Positions 1-10,876 are shown, counted from the stretch's first letter. The stretch is 64,000 nucleotides of DNA from Deinococcus rubellus (GCF_025244745.1 NZ_CP104213.1:2742501-2806500); one strand, 5' to 3'. The notes: generated by a model not told the origin, from the letters alone. Made by a program: numbers and translations.

Positions 1-66
1 CAGCGCCGGGCAGCAGCAGAATGGGGCCGGTCAGCCGAGCCGCAAGAGTAGCAGCGTCCAGGCTTA
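1..66 (+). CDS. 3' end of an unidentified gene (partial)
   Basis: One plus-strand frame is open from the left edge to a TAG at 64-66 and encodes a Gln/Ser-rich tail ending SSSVQA. Most of its codons end in G or C, as in real genes here, and a T-tailed hairpin follows at 88-120, as expected for a gene end. The alternative is a minus-strand gene starting at position 83 (MSLERLSL...), but its codons are less GC-rich at third positions and the hairpin T-tract points the wrong way for it. The function cannot be told from 21 residues. Confidence 0.35.
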
Positions 67-87
67 GACGTTCCAGAGACATCAACT

Positions 88-120
88 GCGCCGCCCAGGA
101 TTCGAGCGGCGCTTCTTTTT
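88..120 (+). terminator. Intrinsic terminator
   Basis: Perfect 7-bp stem GCGCCGC/GCGGCGC with an 11-nt loop, followed by TTCTTTTT. It lies between a plus-strand frame that stops at 66 and the convergent hydrolase gene ending at 136. Confidence 0.65.
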
Positions 121-135
121 AAACCTAGAGGATGC

Positions 136-996
136 TCAGCCCAGCGCCGATTGCAGGAAACGGCGAACCACATTCAGAAATTCGTCCGGCTGCTCGACAA
201 ACGGCATGTGACCGCTTTCTTCAAAGACGTGCAACTGGGCACCCGGCACCCCCGCCGCCGTGACCTGGGATGCCTCAGGCGGGCAGGTTCGGTCATGGCG
301 GCCAGCCAGCACCAGCATGGGTGAGGTGACCCGGTTCAGGCTTGATTCGACCTCGATCCCGCCGTAACCGGCGGCCGAAAACTTCCGCAGCACGTCGGGG
401 GCGTAGCGGCCCGCGCTGCGCCGGGTGTAGTCGGGCAGGCGGGGGTCTTCAGGATCGGCGAAGTGCCAGGGCATCTGCTCGTCCATCAAGCGGGCGAAAT
501 CGGCCTCAGTGGTGACGTCCGCCTCTCCAGTCCAGGAGTCCTGCACCTGCCGCCGAAGGTGCAGCGGCTCAAACGCCGAGATCTTCGCTTCGATGCCCTC
601 CAGAAACCGGTTGGACGGCACGCCGCACGACACGATGCTGGCCGCCGCTGCGCCCGGCTCGCTGACGGCCTGCTGCAAGGCCACGAACGCGCCGTAGGAA
701 TGACCGAACACGGCGTATTTCGCAGCTCCCAACGCCTGCGCCACCCCGCCCACGTCGGCGGCCATCTGCGAAAGCGTCCAGGTGTCCTCGGGTGCGTCGC
801 GGTCACTCTCTCCCTGGGCACGCATGTCCAGCAGCACCAGCCGCACCGTGTCGGTCAGCGGATCGAGGTAGTTGGCGAACTCGTGGTGGTCGAGGCCGGG
901 GCCGCCGTGCAGCACGATCAACGGCGGCAACTGCTCAGAACCGCGCACGTCGGCGAAGAGTCGGGTGCCATTGACCGTCAGATGCTGGAGTGTCAT
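136..996 (-). CDS. Alpha/beta hydrolase (proline iminopeptidase-like)
   Basis: This 286-residue protein has the complete alpha/beta-hydrolase signature. It shows an HGGPG oxyanion motif at residues 30-34, a GHSYG nucleophile elbow near residue 99, an acid in GRHDRTCPP near 235 and the catalytic His in ESGHMPF near 262. The HGGPG form and the length are typical of the proline iminopeptidase group (peptidase family S33), which removes N-terminal proline. Related esterases and lactonases share these motifs, so the substrate is not settled. There is no signal peptide, so it is probably cytoplasmic. The start is supported by a TACTCT -10 element four bases before the ATG, a leaderless arrangement. 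Confidence 0.8.
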   Translation of the reverse strand: MTLQHLTVNGTRLFADVRGSEQLPPLIVLHGGPGLDHHEFANYLDPLTDTVRLVLLDMRAQGESDRDAPEDTWTLSQMAADVGGVAQALGAAKYAVFGHSYGAFVALQQAVSEPGAAAASIVSCGVPSNRFLEGIEAKISAFEPLHLRRQVQDSWTGEADVTTEADFARLMDEQMPWHFADPEDPRLPDYTRRSAGRYAPDVLRKFSAAGYGGIEVESSLNRVTSPMLVLAGRHDRTCPPEASQVTAAGVPGAQLHVFEESGHMPFVEQPDEFLNVVRRFLQSALG

Positions 997-1055
997 GGCG
1001 AGAGTATGTCAGAGCGGGCCGGACAGCGGCGCAGACGACTTGACGGCGACGGCCT

Positions 1056-1604
1056 TCAGCCCCCCAGATACTTATGCCACTCGCTGCGGTCCTGGGCAAA
1101 CTGGCCCTGGGCGTAGAAGCCGAAGCTGGGCGCGCGTGGGCGCAGCCGCAGCGGCATGGCAGCCTCCTCGGGGGTGCGGTCTCCCTTGCGCTGGTTGCAG
1201 GGACGGCAGGCCACCACCACGTTCTCCCAGCTGTGCCGCCCACCCTTCGAGCGCGGCTGCACGTGATCCAGGGTGAGGTCGCCCTTCTCACCGCAGTACT
1301 GGCAGGTGTAGGCGTCGCGCCTGAGCACATTGCGGCGGTTGAAGGGAATCGGGTGGATGCGCGGGCGGCGGATGTAGCGCCGCAGCCGGATGACGCTGGG
1401 CACCAGCAACACGGTGCTGGGCGACCTGACCACGTCGGCGCTGTTTTCGAGAACCTCAGCCACGCCGTACTGGACGAGGGTGATGGCCCGCTTGGCACTG
1501 GTCACGTGCAGCGGCTCGTAAGAAGCGTTCAGCACCAGCACGCGCGGCACGTTCAGATTCGTGGCCACCCGCAGAGGCGCAGCTTGAAGCTCTGGCCCGT
1601 TCAT
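1056..1604 (-). CDS. HNH endonuclease family protein
   Basis: The protein is 182 residues long. Its C-terminal half carries a zinc-binding HNH/McrA-type nuclease domain: a CQYC pair, then LDHVQPRSKGG with the catalytic His, an Asn in WENVV, and a second CRPC pair. The N-terminal ~80 residues (VLVLNASYEPLHV...) match the conserved leader region of the widespread free-standing HNH proteins of Deinococcus-Thermus, cyanobacteria and actinobacteria. It would nick or cut DNA, but its physiological role is unknown. It is not beside a methyltransferase, so it is not obviously a restriction enzyme. TAAAAT lies six bases before the ATG, giving a leaderless start. Confidence 0.85.
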   Translation of the reverse strand: MNGPELQAAPLRVATNLNVPRVLVLNASYEPLHVTSAKRAITLVQYGVAEVLENSADVVRSPSTVLLVPSVIRLRRYIRRPRIHPIPFNRRNVLRRDAYTCQYCGEKGDLTLDHVQPRSKGGRHSWENVVVACRPCNQRKGDRTPEEAAMPLRLRPRAPSFGFYAQGQFAQDRSEWHKYLGG

Positions 1605-1675
1605 TGAGTCATTTTAAGGCCAAATCGTCAAAGAATTGTTGCGCCGAACGGCTTAGCGCCCCGCCGAACCATCCA

Positions 1676-2311
1676 TCAGCCCAAGAACCCCCGAACACCG
1701 TCGGCGACGTACTGCACGGCCAGCGCCGCCAACAGCACGCCCAGCACCCGCGTGATGACGTGAATGCCTGATTCGCCCATAACGCGCGCGAGGTGGCTGG
1801 ACACCCGCAGCGCCAGATAACACAGCAGCAGCACCGCCGCCGTGACCACGAAGACGCCGCCGAGCAGCAGCGGGTTGCCGTGCGCGCCGCCCGCCAGAAT
1901 CATGATGCTGGCCAGCGTGCCCGGCCCGGCAATCAGCGGAATGGCCAGCGGAAACACGCTGATGTCGGGCCGCTCCTGGGCGTGCTGCTCTTCGTCGGGC
2001 GACTCGCGGCTGGCATTGGCCCGCCCGAAGACCATGTCGAGCGCGATCAGAAACAGCAGAATGCCGCCCGCCACCCGGAAGGCGTCGAGGCTGATGCCGA
2101 GGTGGTCGAGCAGCGGCTTGCCCAGCAGGCCGAACACCAATATGATGCCGCCCGCCACCAGCGAGGCTTTCAGGGCGATAGCGCGGCGCTCCGCAGTCGG
2201 GCGGCCTCCCGCCAGGCCGATGTACAGCGGAGCCAGGCCGATGGGGTCCATGACCACCAGCATGGTCAGGAAAGTTTGCAGGGCGAGACTTGAGAGGGCC
2301 GAAACGTTCAC
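1676..2311 (-). CDS. MarC family integral membrane protein
   Basis: This 211-residue protein has about six hydrophobic segments and the MarC/NAAT features: an early MDPIGLAPLYIGL motif in the first membrane segment and a second motif, IPLIAGPGTLASIMIL, after a charged loop near residue 110. The family is widespread, but its transported substrate is not established, and the old link to antibiotic resistance is not accepted. It should sit in the inner membrane. It starts with GTG, six bases after a TAAGCT -10 element, so translation is probably leaderless. Confidence 0.85.
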   Translation of the reverse strand: MNVSALSSLALQTFLTMLVVMDPIGLAPLYIGLAGGRPTAERRAIALKASLVAGGIILVFGLLGKPLLDHLGISLDAFRVAGGILLFLIALDMVFGRANASRESPDEEQHAQERPDISVFPLAIPLIAGPGTLASIMILAGGAHGNPLLLGGVFVVTAAVLLLCYLALRVSSHLARVMGESGIHVITRVLGVLLAALAVQYVADGVRGFLG

Positions 2312-2415
2312 CGCCCCAGCTTACGCTGCTTGGCTGAGTGCGCTCAGGGGCAGCGCTTTCCGTGAGACCGCCCGAGTATCCGGCGCGGAACTCACGCCCT
2401 TTCCTACAGCAACCT

Positions 2416-3054
2416 CTAGCGCACCCGGCTGGGAAAGCGCCGGAATCCCAGCGCCCGTTCATGCCCACCATCGCCAGTTGTGAGTGTCGCTAAAGGTGCA
2501 GATCTCACCCGCCGCCCCAAGTGTCCAGCGCCCGCATGGCCGCCACTTTGAGGGCCCTGGCCAGGCCTTGGGCCGCGAACTGGGCCGGAGACTGGACCGG
2601 GAACCGAGCACCACGAAAGAGAGGTCAGGCCCGAAGGTGGGTCTTCGAGTTCCTCGGGCACCCAGACCTTGAAGGTTTTTCGGGTCAGCGTCTGACCCGC
2701 TTGAAGCCGCGCCGCCGGACACCGGGAGCCACATGCAGGCCGCCACAGGAGCGGTCTTCCTGAAAGGCGAAGTCATCGTGGCCCATACCCAGGTGCCCGA
2801 TCACCTCGCCGCCGAATTCGGCCACCAACTCAAAGTGACAGAGCGCCGGACCACGGGCCGCGTTCCAGCCCGCCCAGCAGTTCGGGCGTCACCGGCCAAT
2901 CGGAACAGGCAGCGTTGCAAATGGCAGCGACGGCGGCAAAATCGGCAGGCCGCTTCAGCTCTTGCGAAATCAGGCCAGATACAGCCCAGTGTGCAGGACA
3001 GGGGTCGGGGAGCGCACCAGCACGCTGGCGGAGGCGGCGCGGTTCATTCACCAA
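2416..3054 (-). pseudogene. Decayed tandem GNAT acetyltransferase
   Basis: No long reading frame spans this stretch, but GNAT pieces appear in order when frames are changed. The first piece reads ELKRPADFAAVAAICNAA near the N-terminus. After a one-base shift near 2860 it continues with ALCHFELVAEFGGEVIGHLG and the CoA-binding motif LHVAPGVRRRG. A later piece reads QGLARALKVAAMRAL, then EICTFSDTHNW, and after two more shifts LGFRRFPSRVR with a TAG at 2416. The second set is the motif A and C-terminal end of a second GNAT domain. Two-domain GNAT proteins of about 300 residues are common in Deinococcus. Only about 213 codons remain, so sequence between the domains has been lost too. The start position is uncertain. 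Confidence 0.7.
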
Positions 3055-3077
3055 AAACTCGGCGTATCCTGACCGCC

Positions 3078-3737
3078 ATGACCGAAATCAACCCCAGACT
3101 CAAACTCCTGCTGATCGTGCCGCACCCCGACGACGAGGTCTACGGCGCGTCCGGCACCCTGATGGACTTCATTGAAGAGGGACATACCGTGGGCCTGGTG
3201 ACCCTGACACGCGGCGAGGCGGGGCGCACCCTGGGACTGTGTGAGACGCCCGCCGAACTCGCCCAGTTACGCGAAGTGGAACTGCGGGCTTGCCTGGACG
3301 TAATTGGTTTGCAGGTTCACGAGCAGCTGAGCTTTCCCGACAAGTACCTCAAAGATCAGCCGCTGGAAGAACTCGTCGCCGCTGCCCGCAGCGCCATGCA
3401 GCGCCACCGGCCCGAAACGGTGCTGGCTTTTCCGCCCAACGGCAGCAACGGCCACCCCGACCATGTCACCGCCCACAAAGCCGTTAAGGCCGCCTGGGAC
3501 AGCTTGCCGGAAAACGAGCGGCCCCAGCTGTGGTATTACGCTTCCGAAACACCACCGGAAAATGAGGAGCTGCGCGACATCTGGATTCCGCCCAACATCA
3601 AGCGTGACGTGAGCCGCCACATCACCCGCAAATTGCAGGCCATCGCCTGCCACCGCACCCAGGCCCTGAGCACCGTGGATTTCATTCGCAAGTTTCCCGA
3701 GCGCGTCACCGAGGAGACATTTTATCAGGTGGAGTGA
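3078..3737 (+). CDS. bshB2: Bacillithiol deacetylase BshB2-type (PIG-L/LmbE family)
   Basis: This 219-residue PIG-L deacetylase carries the zinc motif PHPDDE near residue 15 and the second histidine motif NGHPDH near residue 129. It would remove acetyl from N-acetylglucosaminyl-malate, the second step of bacillithiol synthesis. Bacillithiol is the main low-molecular-weight thiol in Deinococcus, which makes BshB2 the best subfamily call. A mycothiol-conjugate hydrolase or another LmbE-like enzyme is less likely. An in-frame upstream extension exists but covers the decayed GNAT gene and is not credible. The chosen ATG is seven bases after TATCCT, a leaderless start. Confidence 0.8.
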   Translation: MTEINPRLKLLLIVPHPDDEVYGASGTLMDFIEEGHTVGLVTLTRGEAGRTLGLCETPAELAQLREVELRACLDVIGLQVHEQLSFPDKYLKDQPLEELVAAARSAMQRHRPETVLAFPPNGSNGHPDHVTAHKAVKAAWDSLPENERPQLWYYASETPPENEELRDIWIPPNIKRDVSRHITRKLQAIACHRTQALSTVDFIRKFPERVTEETFYQVE

Positions 3738-3818
3738 GTCAGGCGGAAAAAAGCCCAGAAACGGCGGCCCGGCGGCAGTGTAAGAACTCCGTCTGCCCTC
3801 CTTCGTTAGGCTGAAAGC

Positions 3819-4775
3819 GTGTCAAAGTCCACACTTGCTTCCGTGCGCCCGGCCATCGAGGTCAAGGGGCTGCAAAAGAAATACAGGGATCAGGTGGTGC
3901 TCGAAGAGGTCTCGCTGGGCGTCAAACCCGGCGAGGTTTACGCCCTGACCGGCCCCAACGGTGCGGGCAAGACCACCCTGATCCGCTGCATGACCGGCCT
4001 GGCCTTCCCCACCGGCGGCGAGGTCACCATCATGGGCCGCGACGTGCACACCGACGGCCCGCGCGCCCGCGCCAACCTGGGCGCGGTGGTCGAGGCCCCG
4101 GCCAAGTTCTATCCGCAGTTCACCGGATCACAAAACCTCAGCATGCACGCCCAGCTCGCGGCGATGGCCCCCAGCATGGGCGGCGGCAAGACCAAACGGG
4201 TCGGCCGTGACCGGGTGCGCGAGGTGCTGGCCCTGCTCGAACTCACCCGCATGGCCGAGCGCCCGGTGGGACAGTACTCGCTGGGCCAGCGTCAGCGCCT
4301 GGGCGTGGCCGCCGCCATTCTGGCCGAGCCCAAGGTGCTGATTCTCGATGAACCCACCTCGGGCCTCGATCCGCTGGGCATCGGGCTGATTCACCGGATC
4401 GTGACCGGACTGGCCACCAGCGGCTGCGCCGTCATCCTGAGCACCCACCACCTGCGCGAGATCGCCACCTACGCCCACACCGTCGGCATTCTGACGGGGG
4501 GCCGGATGGTGGACTCGGTGGACCTGCGCGCCCGCCAGGCGGCCTACCGCTTCCGGGTGGACGATCCGCTGGGCGCAGTGCAGACGCTCTCGGCACTGCC
4601 GTTCGTGAAGAAGGCCAGTGCCCGCACGCCCTACGCCATTGCCCATATCGGCGGCGAGGCCCGCGTACCTGACGCCCTAGCGCACCTCTCGGCGGCGGGC
4701 ATCCGGGTGTTCGAGGCCAGCCCTGACCATTTCGATCTCTACGAGTACTACCGCGAACGGGTGGAACAACACTGA
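3819..4775 (+). CDS. ABC-2 type exporter, ATP-binding subunit
   Basis: The 318-residue protein has Walker [10 protein letters not shown] near residue 46, a slightly unusual signature [11 protein letters not shown], Walker [13 protein letters not shown] and the switch His in STHHL. It belongs to the CcmA/BcrA group of exporter ATPases, with a C-terminal ~100-residue extension typical of that group. The next gene, a six-segment permease, overlaps it by one base (TGATG), so the two form one transporter. The substrate is unknown. It starts at GTG, six bases after TAGGCT. Confidence 0.9.
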   Translation: MSKSTLASVRPAIEVKGLQKKYRDQVVLEEVSLGVKPGEVYALTGPNGAGKTTLIRCMTGLAFPTGGEVTIMGRDVHTDGPRARANLGAVVEAPAKFYPQFTGSQNLSMHAQLAAMAPSMGGGKTKRVGRDRVREVLALLELTRMAERPVGQYSLGQRQRLGVAAAILAEPKVLILDEPTSGLDPLGIGLIHRIVTGLATSGCAVILSTHHLREIATYAHTVGILTGGRMVDSVDLRARQAAYRFRVDDPLGAVQTLSALPFVKKASARTPYAIAHIGGEARVPDALAHLSAAGIRVFEASPDHFDLYEYYRERVEQH

Positions 4776-5548
4776 TGCTCACCTTGATCATGCTGGAATT
4801 TCGCAAGCTGTTCGGCGCACGCAGCGCCCGGCTGGCCGCCCTCATCTGCGTGCTGCTGCCCTGGATCTGGCCGCTCGCGCCGCGCCTCAAGGGCGTCTAC
4901 AACCTGGTGATCGTCAGCGGCTGGCAGGTGCCGACCCTGTCACTGATCACCATCACCCAGTTTCTGTTGCCGCTGCTGGTGGCGCTCACCTGCGCCGAGA
5001 TGATCGGCACCGAGATCTCGCAGGGCACCCTGGCTCCTCTCATGCTGCGCCCGATCAACCGCAGCCGCATCATCGTCGCCAAGCTGATCACGGCGCTGAT
5101 CTACCCGGCCCTGCTACTGGCCGTCCTGTTTGTCGCCAGTCTGGTGGCAGGCCTGCGCTTCGGTTTCGGCGATTTCAGCGGCGGCACCGGGCTGGGGCCG
5201 GGCCTGTTCGTGGGCGTGGGGCAACTCAGCAGCGGCGAGGCGTTCGGACAGGTGCTGCGCTCGTTTCTGCTCGATGCCCTGGCCCTGATGCCAATTGCCG
5301 CACTCTCCCTGCTATACGCGGTAGCATTTCTCAACACGGCGGCGGCGGCGCTGGCGACCCTGGCCACCATCCAGATCATGAACATGCTGGTGGTCTTTCC
5401 CGAAGCGCTGCAAAAGATCCTGATCACCACCTACCTCGATCTCTACAGCCGTCAGGGTGATTTGACCCAGCCGATTATCCTGATGGTCATCTACACGGTG
5501 GGCTTCTCGCTGCTGGCCGTGTTCGCCTTCGAGAAACGGGACTTGTAA
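4775..5548 (+). CDS. ABC-2 type exporter, permease subunit
   Basis: This 257-residue integral membrane protein has about six hydrophobic segments, with the order expected of ABC-2 permeases. A short cytoplasmic N-terminus ends in [18 protein letters not shown], and the first large cytoplasmic loop contains [19 protein letters not shown]. It overlaps the ATPase gene by one base and must be its partner. No substrate can be inferred. The permease and ATPase probably act as homodimers in the inner membrane. Confidence 0.88.
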   Translation: MLTLIMLEFRKLFGARSARLAALICVLLPWIWPLAPRLKGVYNLVIVSGWQVPTLSLITITQFLLPLLVALTCAEMIGTEISQGTLAPLMLRPINRSRIIVAKLITALIYPALLLAVLFVASLVAGLRFGFGDFSGGTGLGPGLFVGVGQLSSGEAFGQVLRSFLLDALALMPIAALSLLYAVAFLNTAAAALATLATIQIMNMLVVFPEALQKILITTYLDLYSRQGDLTQPIILMVIYTVGFSLLAVFAFEKRDL

Positions 5549-5572
5549 GAGCTGCCCCCTACACTTCAGGAT

Positions 5573-6739
5573 GTGAATGTGGACGCCTTCGGAGTAGTTG
5601 TTCTGTTCGTGCTGGGCTTACTCATCGGCTCGTTTACCAATGTGCTGATCTGGCGCTTGCCGAGGGGCGAGAACATAGCCTTCCCGCCGAGCCACTGCCC
5701 CAACTGTGACCATCCGCTCAGCCCGCTCGACCTGGTGCCGGTGGTGTCGTGGGCGGCCCTGGGCGGCAAGTGCCGCTACTGCAAGGCTCCTATCAGCCCG
5801 CGCTATCCCATCATCGAGCTGATCAGTGGGGTGGCCTACGCGGCCATTGCCCTGCTGTTCCCGTTGAGCAGCTTCGGCACGGGCGTGATTGGGCTGTGCC
5901 TGCTGTTCACCATCTTGCTGGCGGCCTCGGTCATCGATTTCGAGACCTACACCATCCCCGACGAGCTGACCCTACCGGGCACGGTCATTGGGCTGATCTT
6001 CGGGGCCGTCAACGGCGCGGCCCTCTCGCCCCTGCCCCATTTTGAAGCTGCCCTGCGCGGGGCCCTGATGGGCGCGGGCGTGCTGGTGGCCATCAGTTTG
6101 CTGGGCGGCTGGGTGCTGCGGCGCTTTCGTGAGCGCCTGTATCCCGAGTTGCCCATCGGTTACCAGCAGATCGCCCTGGCCCTGTTCGGCGGCGTGCTGT
6201 TCGGCGGGTTGTGGGGCAGTTGGTGGACGGCCTTGGCGGGCGGCGCAGCGCTGGGCGTGATTTCCACTGTCGTCAACGCAGCAGCCCGCCGGGTGATTCG
6301 CATTCCCGAACTGCTGACCCTGGGCGGCTCGCTGCTGGCACTGGCCTTTTTCAGCGCACGCGGCAGCATTTCACTGCTGACGGGCCTGCAAGGGGGCCTG
6401 GCCGCCGCCGGAGCCATCAGCCTGCTGGCAGGCCTGTACTGGTGGATCGGCAGCCGCAATGACACCGCCGATGACGACGACGCCCCCGGCGACCCCACTG
6501 CAATGGGTTTCGGAGACGTCAAACTGGCCGCCGTCATCGGGGCGTTCCTGGGCTTCGAGCGCCTGCTGGTGGCCCTGGCCGTCGCAGTGGTCGTCGGTGC
6601 TGTCCTGGGCCTGATCCAGCGCTTCACGGGCGGCGAGAACAAACTGAAATTCGGGCCGTATCTGGCGATTGGCGCAGTGGTGGCGCTGCTGTGGGGCGCA
6701 GCAATCATTGACGCCTACACAGCTTATCTGGGGCTGTGA
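5573..6739 (+). CDS. pilD: Prepilin peptidase / N-methyltransferase
   Basis: This aspartic membrane protease cleaves and methylates type IV pilin-like leader peptides. The N-terminal methylase domain shows two cysteine pairs, CPNC and CRYC, around a conserved VVSWAALGGKC loop. The protease aspartates are in SVIDFETYTIPDEL near residue 120 and in the GFGDVKL motif near residue 310. At 388 residues it is about 100 longer than typical PilD/TadV-type enzymes, with extra hydrophobic segments between the two aspartates. Type IV pili and natural competence are known in Deinococcus. Start is GTG, seven bases after TACACT. Confidence 0.9.
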   Translation: MNVDAFGVVVLFVLGLLIGSFTNVLIWRLPRGENIAFPPSHCPNCDHPLSPLDLVPVVSWAALGGKCRYCKAPISPRYPIIELISGVAYAAIALLFPLSSFGTGVIGLCLLFTILLAASVIDFETYTIPDELTLPGTVIGLIFGAVNGAALSPLPHFEAALRGALMGAGVLVAISLLGGWVLRRFRERLYPELPIGYQQIALALFGGVLFGGLWGSWWTALAGGAALGVISTVVNAAARRVIRIPELLTLGGSLLALAFFSARGSISLLTGLQGGLAAAGAISLLAGLYWWIGSRNDTADDDDAPGDPTAMGFGDVKLAAVIGAFLGFERLLVALAVAVVVGAVLGLIQRFTGGENKLKFGPYLAIGAVVALLWGAAIIDAYTAYLGL

Positions 6740-6743
6740 GGGC

Positions 6744-8297
6744 TCAGCGCACCGCCTGGAGCAGCCGACTGTACGCGCCTGCAAACTGAGTCTGATCAAT
6801 CGCCCTGCTGTCATTGCTGGTGGCGCTCAGGCAGACCGTGCGTCCGTCGTTGGTCGTGACCTGGGTGGTCAGGTTCAGCACGCCGCCCTCGCTGCCCCCC
6901 TTGAAGCTGACGGTTTTGAATAAGCTGGGGTCGGCCACGCCGGGGTTGACCTGCATCAGCGGCAGGGCGGCGACCTCGTTCATCAGGCCGCAGAGGGTTG
7001 TGACCGGCACGAACCATTCCAGTTGCGGCGATACCACCGCGTCCCCGGCAAACAGGCCCACGGGTGGCAGGGGCGCAGCAGCAGCTTGTTCCAGCACCGT
7101 CCTTTTCTGGGTGTCGTTACCCTTCAGGTAAGCGTCCAGCAGCGCTTTGTTGGCTGGATTCTTGAGGGCGAAGAGGTCGCGGGTGCTCGGCACCGCGCCC
7201 AGGCCCAGGCGCTGGCCCACCCCGTCCCGGCCCACCAGACGCAGCAGCACATTGGTGGCGGTGTTGTCGCTCTGCGAGATCATCAGCGTGGCGAGGGTCT
7301 GCAAAGTCAGCGGCGCACTGTCGGGCCAGGTCTGCAAGAAACCACTTGGCAGCGCTTTGTCGCCCGCCTGCAAGGTCGTGATCTCCGACCACTGGTGCTG
7401 CCCGGTCTTCATCTGGGCCAGTAACTCGGCCAGAATGCCGAGCTTGAAAGCCGACCCCACCGCCAGCTTGCTCTGCGGGCTGAGGCTGCCCGTCACCTTG
7501 CCGTTCTCGACGACGACCACGCTGCTTGTTCCCGCCAATTTGCCGAACGCTGCCACCGCCTCAGCCAGATTGGGCTTCTGGGTGGGCACGCCCGCACCGA
7601 GCAGCAACCCGGTAAAGCGGCCCTGCGCGTCCACACTGGCAAGCTTGACCGGCAAGGTGCCCTGCGCGAAGCGGGCCGTGAAGGTGCCTTGCGGCCCCAC
7701 CTCCACACTCTGAAAAGTACCGAGTCCACTGCTGGCCGCCGCCAGAATCGGAGAGAGCTGCGCGGGCGGCACCTGCTTGAGAAAGTCGGCGGAAAACCAG
7801 TCGGGGCTGAGTGTCGTGGCTGAGAAGAGGCGGGTGAGGGCGGCTTGCGGGGTGGTGACGTTGGCGGCACTGGGCATGCTGGACGTTGAGGGGGCGGGCG
7901 GCGAAGGCGCAGACTGGGCAGCTTGCTGTCCTTTCAGGAACAACCCGGTGAACTGCCCCGCCGCGTTGAGCTGGGTTTCCACTGTCACCGTGCCGCCCGC
8001 ATAGCGCAGCCGGTACTGATTGCCGCCGAGGTCGTCCACGCCCTGAAGTGCACCGAACTGGCTGGTAAAGCCCTGAAAGCCGCCCGTCACCTGCGGCAGC
8101 GCGGTGGCGAACGCCGGAACGAACCAACTGGCGTCCACTCTCGTCGCCGTCGCCAGGCGGGTCAGAGCAGCCTGCGGAGTGAGCGCGGGCGTGGTCTGGG
8201 CAGCAGTGTTGGGCATGGCGGGCGCAGTCGTCTGGGCCAGGGCTGCCGGGCTGAGCGTGAGGCCGAGAAGGGCCGACAAAAGAAGCAGCTTGGACAT
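6744..8297 (-). CDS. Secreted serine hydrolase, class A beta-lactamase fold
   Basis: This 517-residue protein begins with a Sec signal peptide (LLLSALLGLTLSPAALA). Two related blocks of about 90 residues follow, each opening with PQAALTRL and ending in GRFTGLLL-like text (about residues 40-130 and 148-235). The C-terminal ~270 residues are a penicillin-binding/class A beta-lactamase domain with SAFKLG (Ser and Lys of SxxK), SQSDN and a KGGSEGG motif near the end. The architecture resembles ORF12-like proteins, where an NTF2-type domain precedes a beta-lactamase fold. Whether it hydrolyses beta-lactams or another ester or amide is unknown. It converges with the prepilin peptidase gene. Confidence 0.82.
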   Translation of the reverse strand: MSKLLLLSALLGLTLSPAALAQTTAPAMPNTAAQTTPALTPQAALTRLATATRVDASWFVPAFATALPQVTGGFQGFTSQFGALQGVDDLGGNQYRLRYAGGTVTVETQLNAAGQFTGLFLKGQQAAQSAPSPPAPSTSSMPSAANVTTPQAALTRLFSATTLSPDWFSADFLKQVPPAQLSPILAAASSGLGTFQSVEVGPQGTFTARFAQGTLPVKLASVDAQGRFTGLLLGAGVPTQKPNLAEAVAAFGKLAGTSSVVVVENGKVTGSLSPQSKLAVGSAFKLGILAELLAQMKTGQHQWSEITTLQAGDKALPSGFLQTWPDSAPLTLQTLATLMISQSDNTATNVLLRLVGRDGVGQRLGLGAVPSTRDLFALKNPANKALLDAYLKGNDTQKRTVLEQAAAAPLPPVGLFAGDAVVSPQLEWFVPVTTLCGLMNEVAALPLMQVNPGVADPSLFKTVSFKGGSEGGVLNLTTQVTTNDGRTVCLSATSNDSRAIDQTQFAGAYSRLLQAVR

Positions 8298-8360
8298 GCT
8301 TACGACTATGCGTGAACGGGCCGGGACGTTCCTGAAGATGAGTCGAGGGTAAAGGCAAGC

Positions 8361-8389
8361 AAAAAAGCGGCCCCACCGAAGGGAGCCGC
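8361..8389 (-). terminator. mdh intrinsic terminator
   Basis: On the minus strand an 8-bp GCGGCTCC/GGGGCCGC stem (one G-T pair) with a short loop is followed by six T. It lies 20 bases past the mdh stop codon. Confidence 0.85.
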
Positions 8390-8409
8390 CGGTTTCAATT
8401 ACAGCGGTT

Positions 8410-9396
<987 letters not shown>

Positions 9397-9593
9397 AAGG
9401 AGTCCTCCTGAAAAGCTAGAACGAAGATGGGCAACTTTCACACGCAGGTGCAATGCAGGGTGTCCGGCCCATGCTACCCCAAAGGCCGGGCGCGGCGACC
9501 TCCAGATTTCGTTGAGGATGGTGACTGGAGCGGTGACGCTCCTGGAACAGTGACGATTCAGATCAGACAGCCCAGGGACCGCTCAGGCAAGAC

Positions 9594-9629
9594 AAAAGCC
9601 CCACCCCCGCGCTGGAGGATGGAGCTTTT
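9594..9629 (-). terminator. rplS intrinsic terminator
   Basis: Inverted repeat AAAAGC(C)CCA ... TGG(A)GCTTTT just past the rplS stop codon. Read on the minus strand it gives a stem followed by TTTTG. Confidence 0.6.
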
Positions 9630-9645
9630 GACGAACCCTGAACGC

Positions 9646-10233
<588 letters not shown>

Positions 10234-10623
10234 AGTTGGTTCTCCTTTGCGCTGGCGGACCACACCACCTCCTGCCTTCAGGCAAGCAGACATGTTCACA
10301 GTCGCGGTTCCTGCTCTTTTCGCTTCCCGGCCTGCGCCGGGGCAACCTCAGAAGTATACGGGCAAAGCGGGTACAGGTAAAGCCTCATTTCTCGTCAGGT
10401 CGTCCTGCCTCTTGCCAGATTCACCCGCCCACTGTCCAGATCTGTCTCGCCTTACCGCGCCGCGCCCTGGCCTCCCGAGCAGATTAAAATTGCTCTCAAG
10501 TCTAGCGGTCGCTCCAGACCTTCACCAGTAAAGTCGGCTGCACCGGAGAAAGGCGCTTGCTGGCCTTTTGCTCACATCCGGCTGAAGGCCCAGGACGGCT
10601 GCGGCATACCGGAGGCGCTCTGG
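10234..10623. other. Non-coding stretch upstream of rplS and the tRNA pair
   Basis: I see no credible gene in these 390 bases. They must hold the rplS promoter and 5' leader on the minus strand. A short frame running antisense through tRNA-Asp is a familiar artefact and is not a gene. No structured leader RNA could be recognised by eye. Confidence 0.5.
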
Positions 10624-10652
10624 TTGACAATGCCCGGAGGCGCGGCTATCCT
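10624..10652 (+). promoter_or_regulatory. tRNA promoter
   Basis: A consensus -35 TTGACA (10624-10629), a 17-base spacer and a -10 TATCCT (10647-10652) lie 36 bases before the tRNA-Asp gene. This is the best sigma-70-type promoter in the window and would drive both tRNAs. Confidence 0.8.
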
Positions 10653-10687
10653 TTAACCCGCTGCGGAAGCGGCGAAAGTGCCACGCT

Positions 10688-10763
<76 letters not shown>

Positions 10764-10765
10764 GC

Positions 10766-10841
<76 letters not shown>

Positions 10842-10848
10842 CACATCG

Positions 10849-10876
10849 AACCTCGTCATTCTGGCGGGGTTTTTTG
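10849..10876 (+). terminator. Terminator of the tRNA-Asp/tRNA-Phe transcript
   Basis: AACCTCG/CGGGGTT stem (one T-G pair) with a nine-base loop, followed by TTTTT, starting seven bases after tRNA-Phe. Confidence 0.75.

Noticed and set aside
1..83. Minus-strand start MSLERLSLDAATLAARL running off the left edge
   Set aside because: Codons are less GC-rich at third positions than real genes here, and the adjacent terminator points rightwards. Kept only as an alternative.
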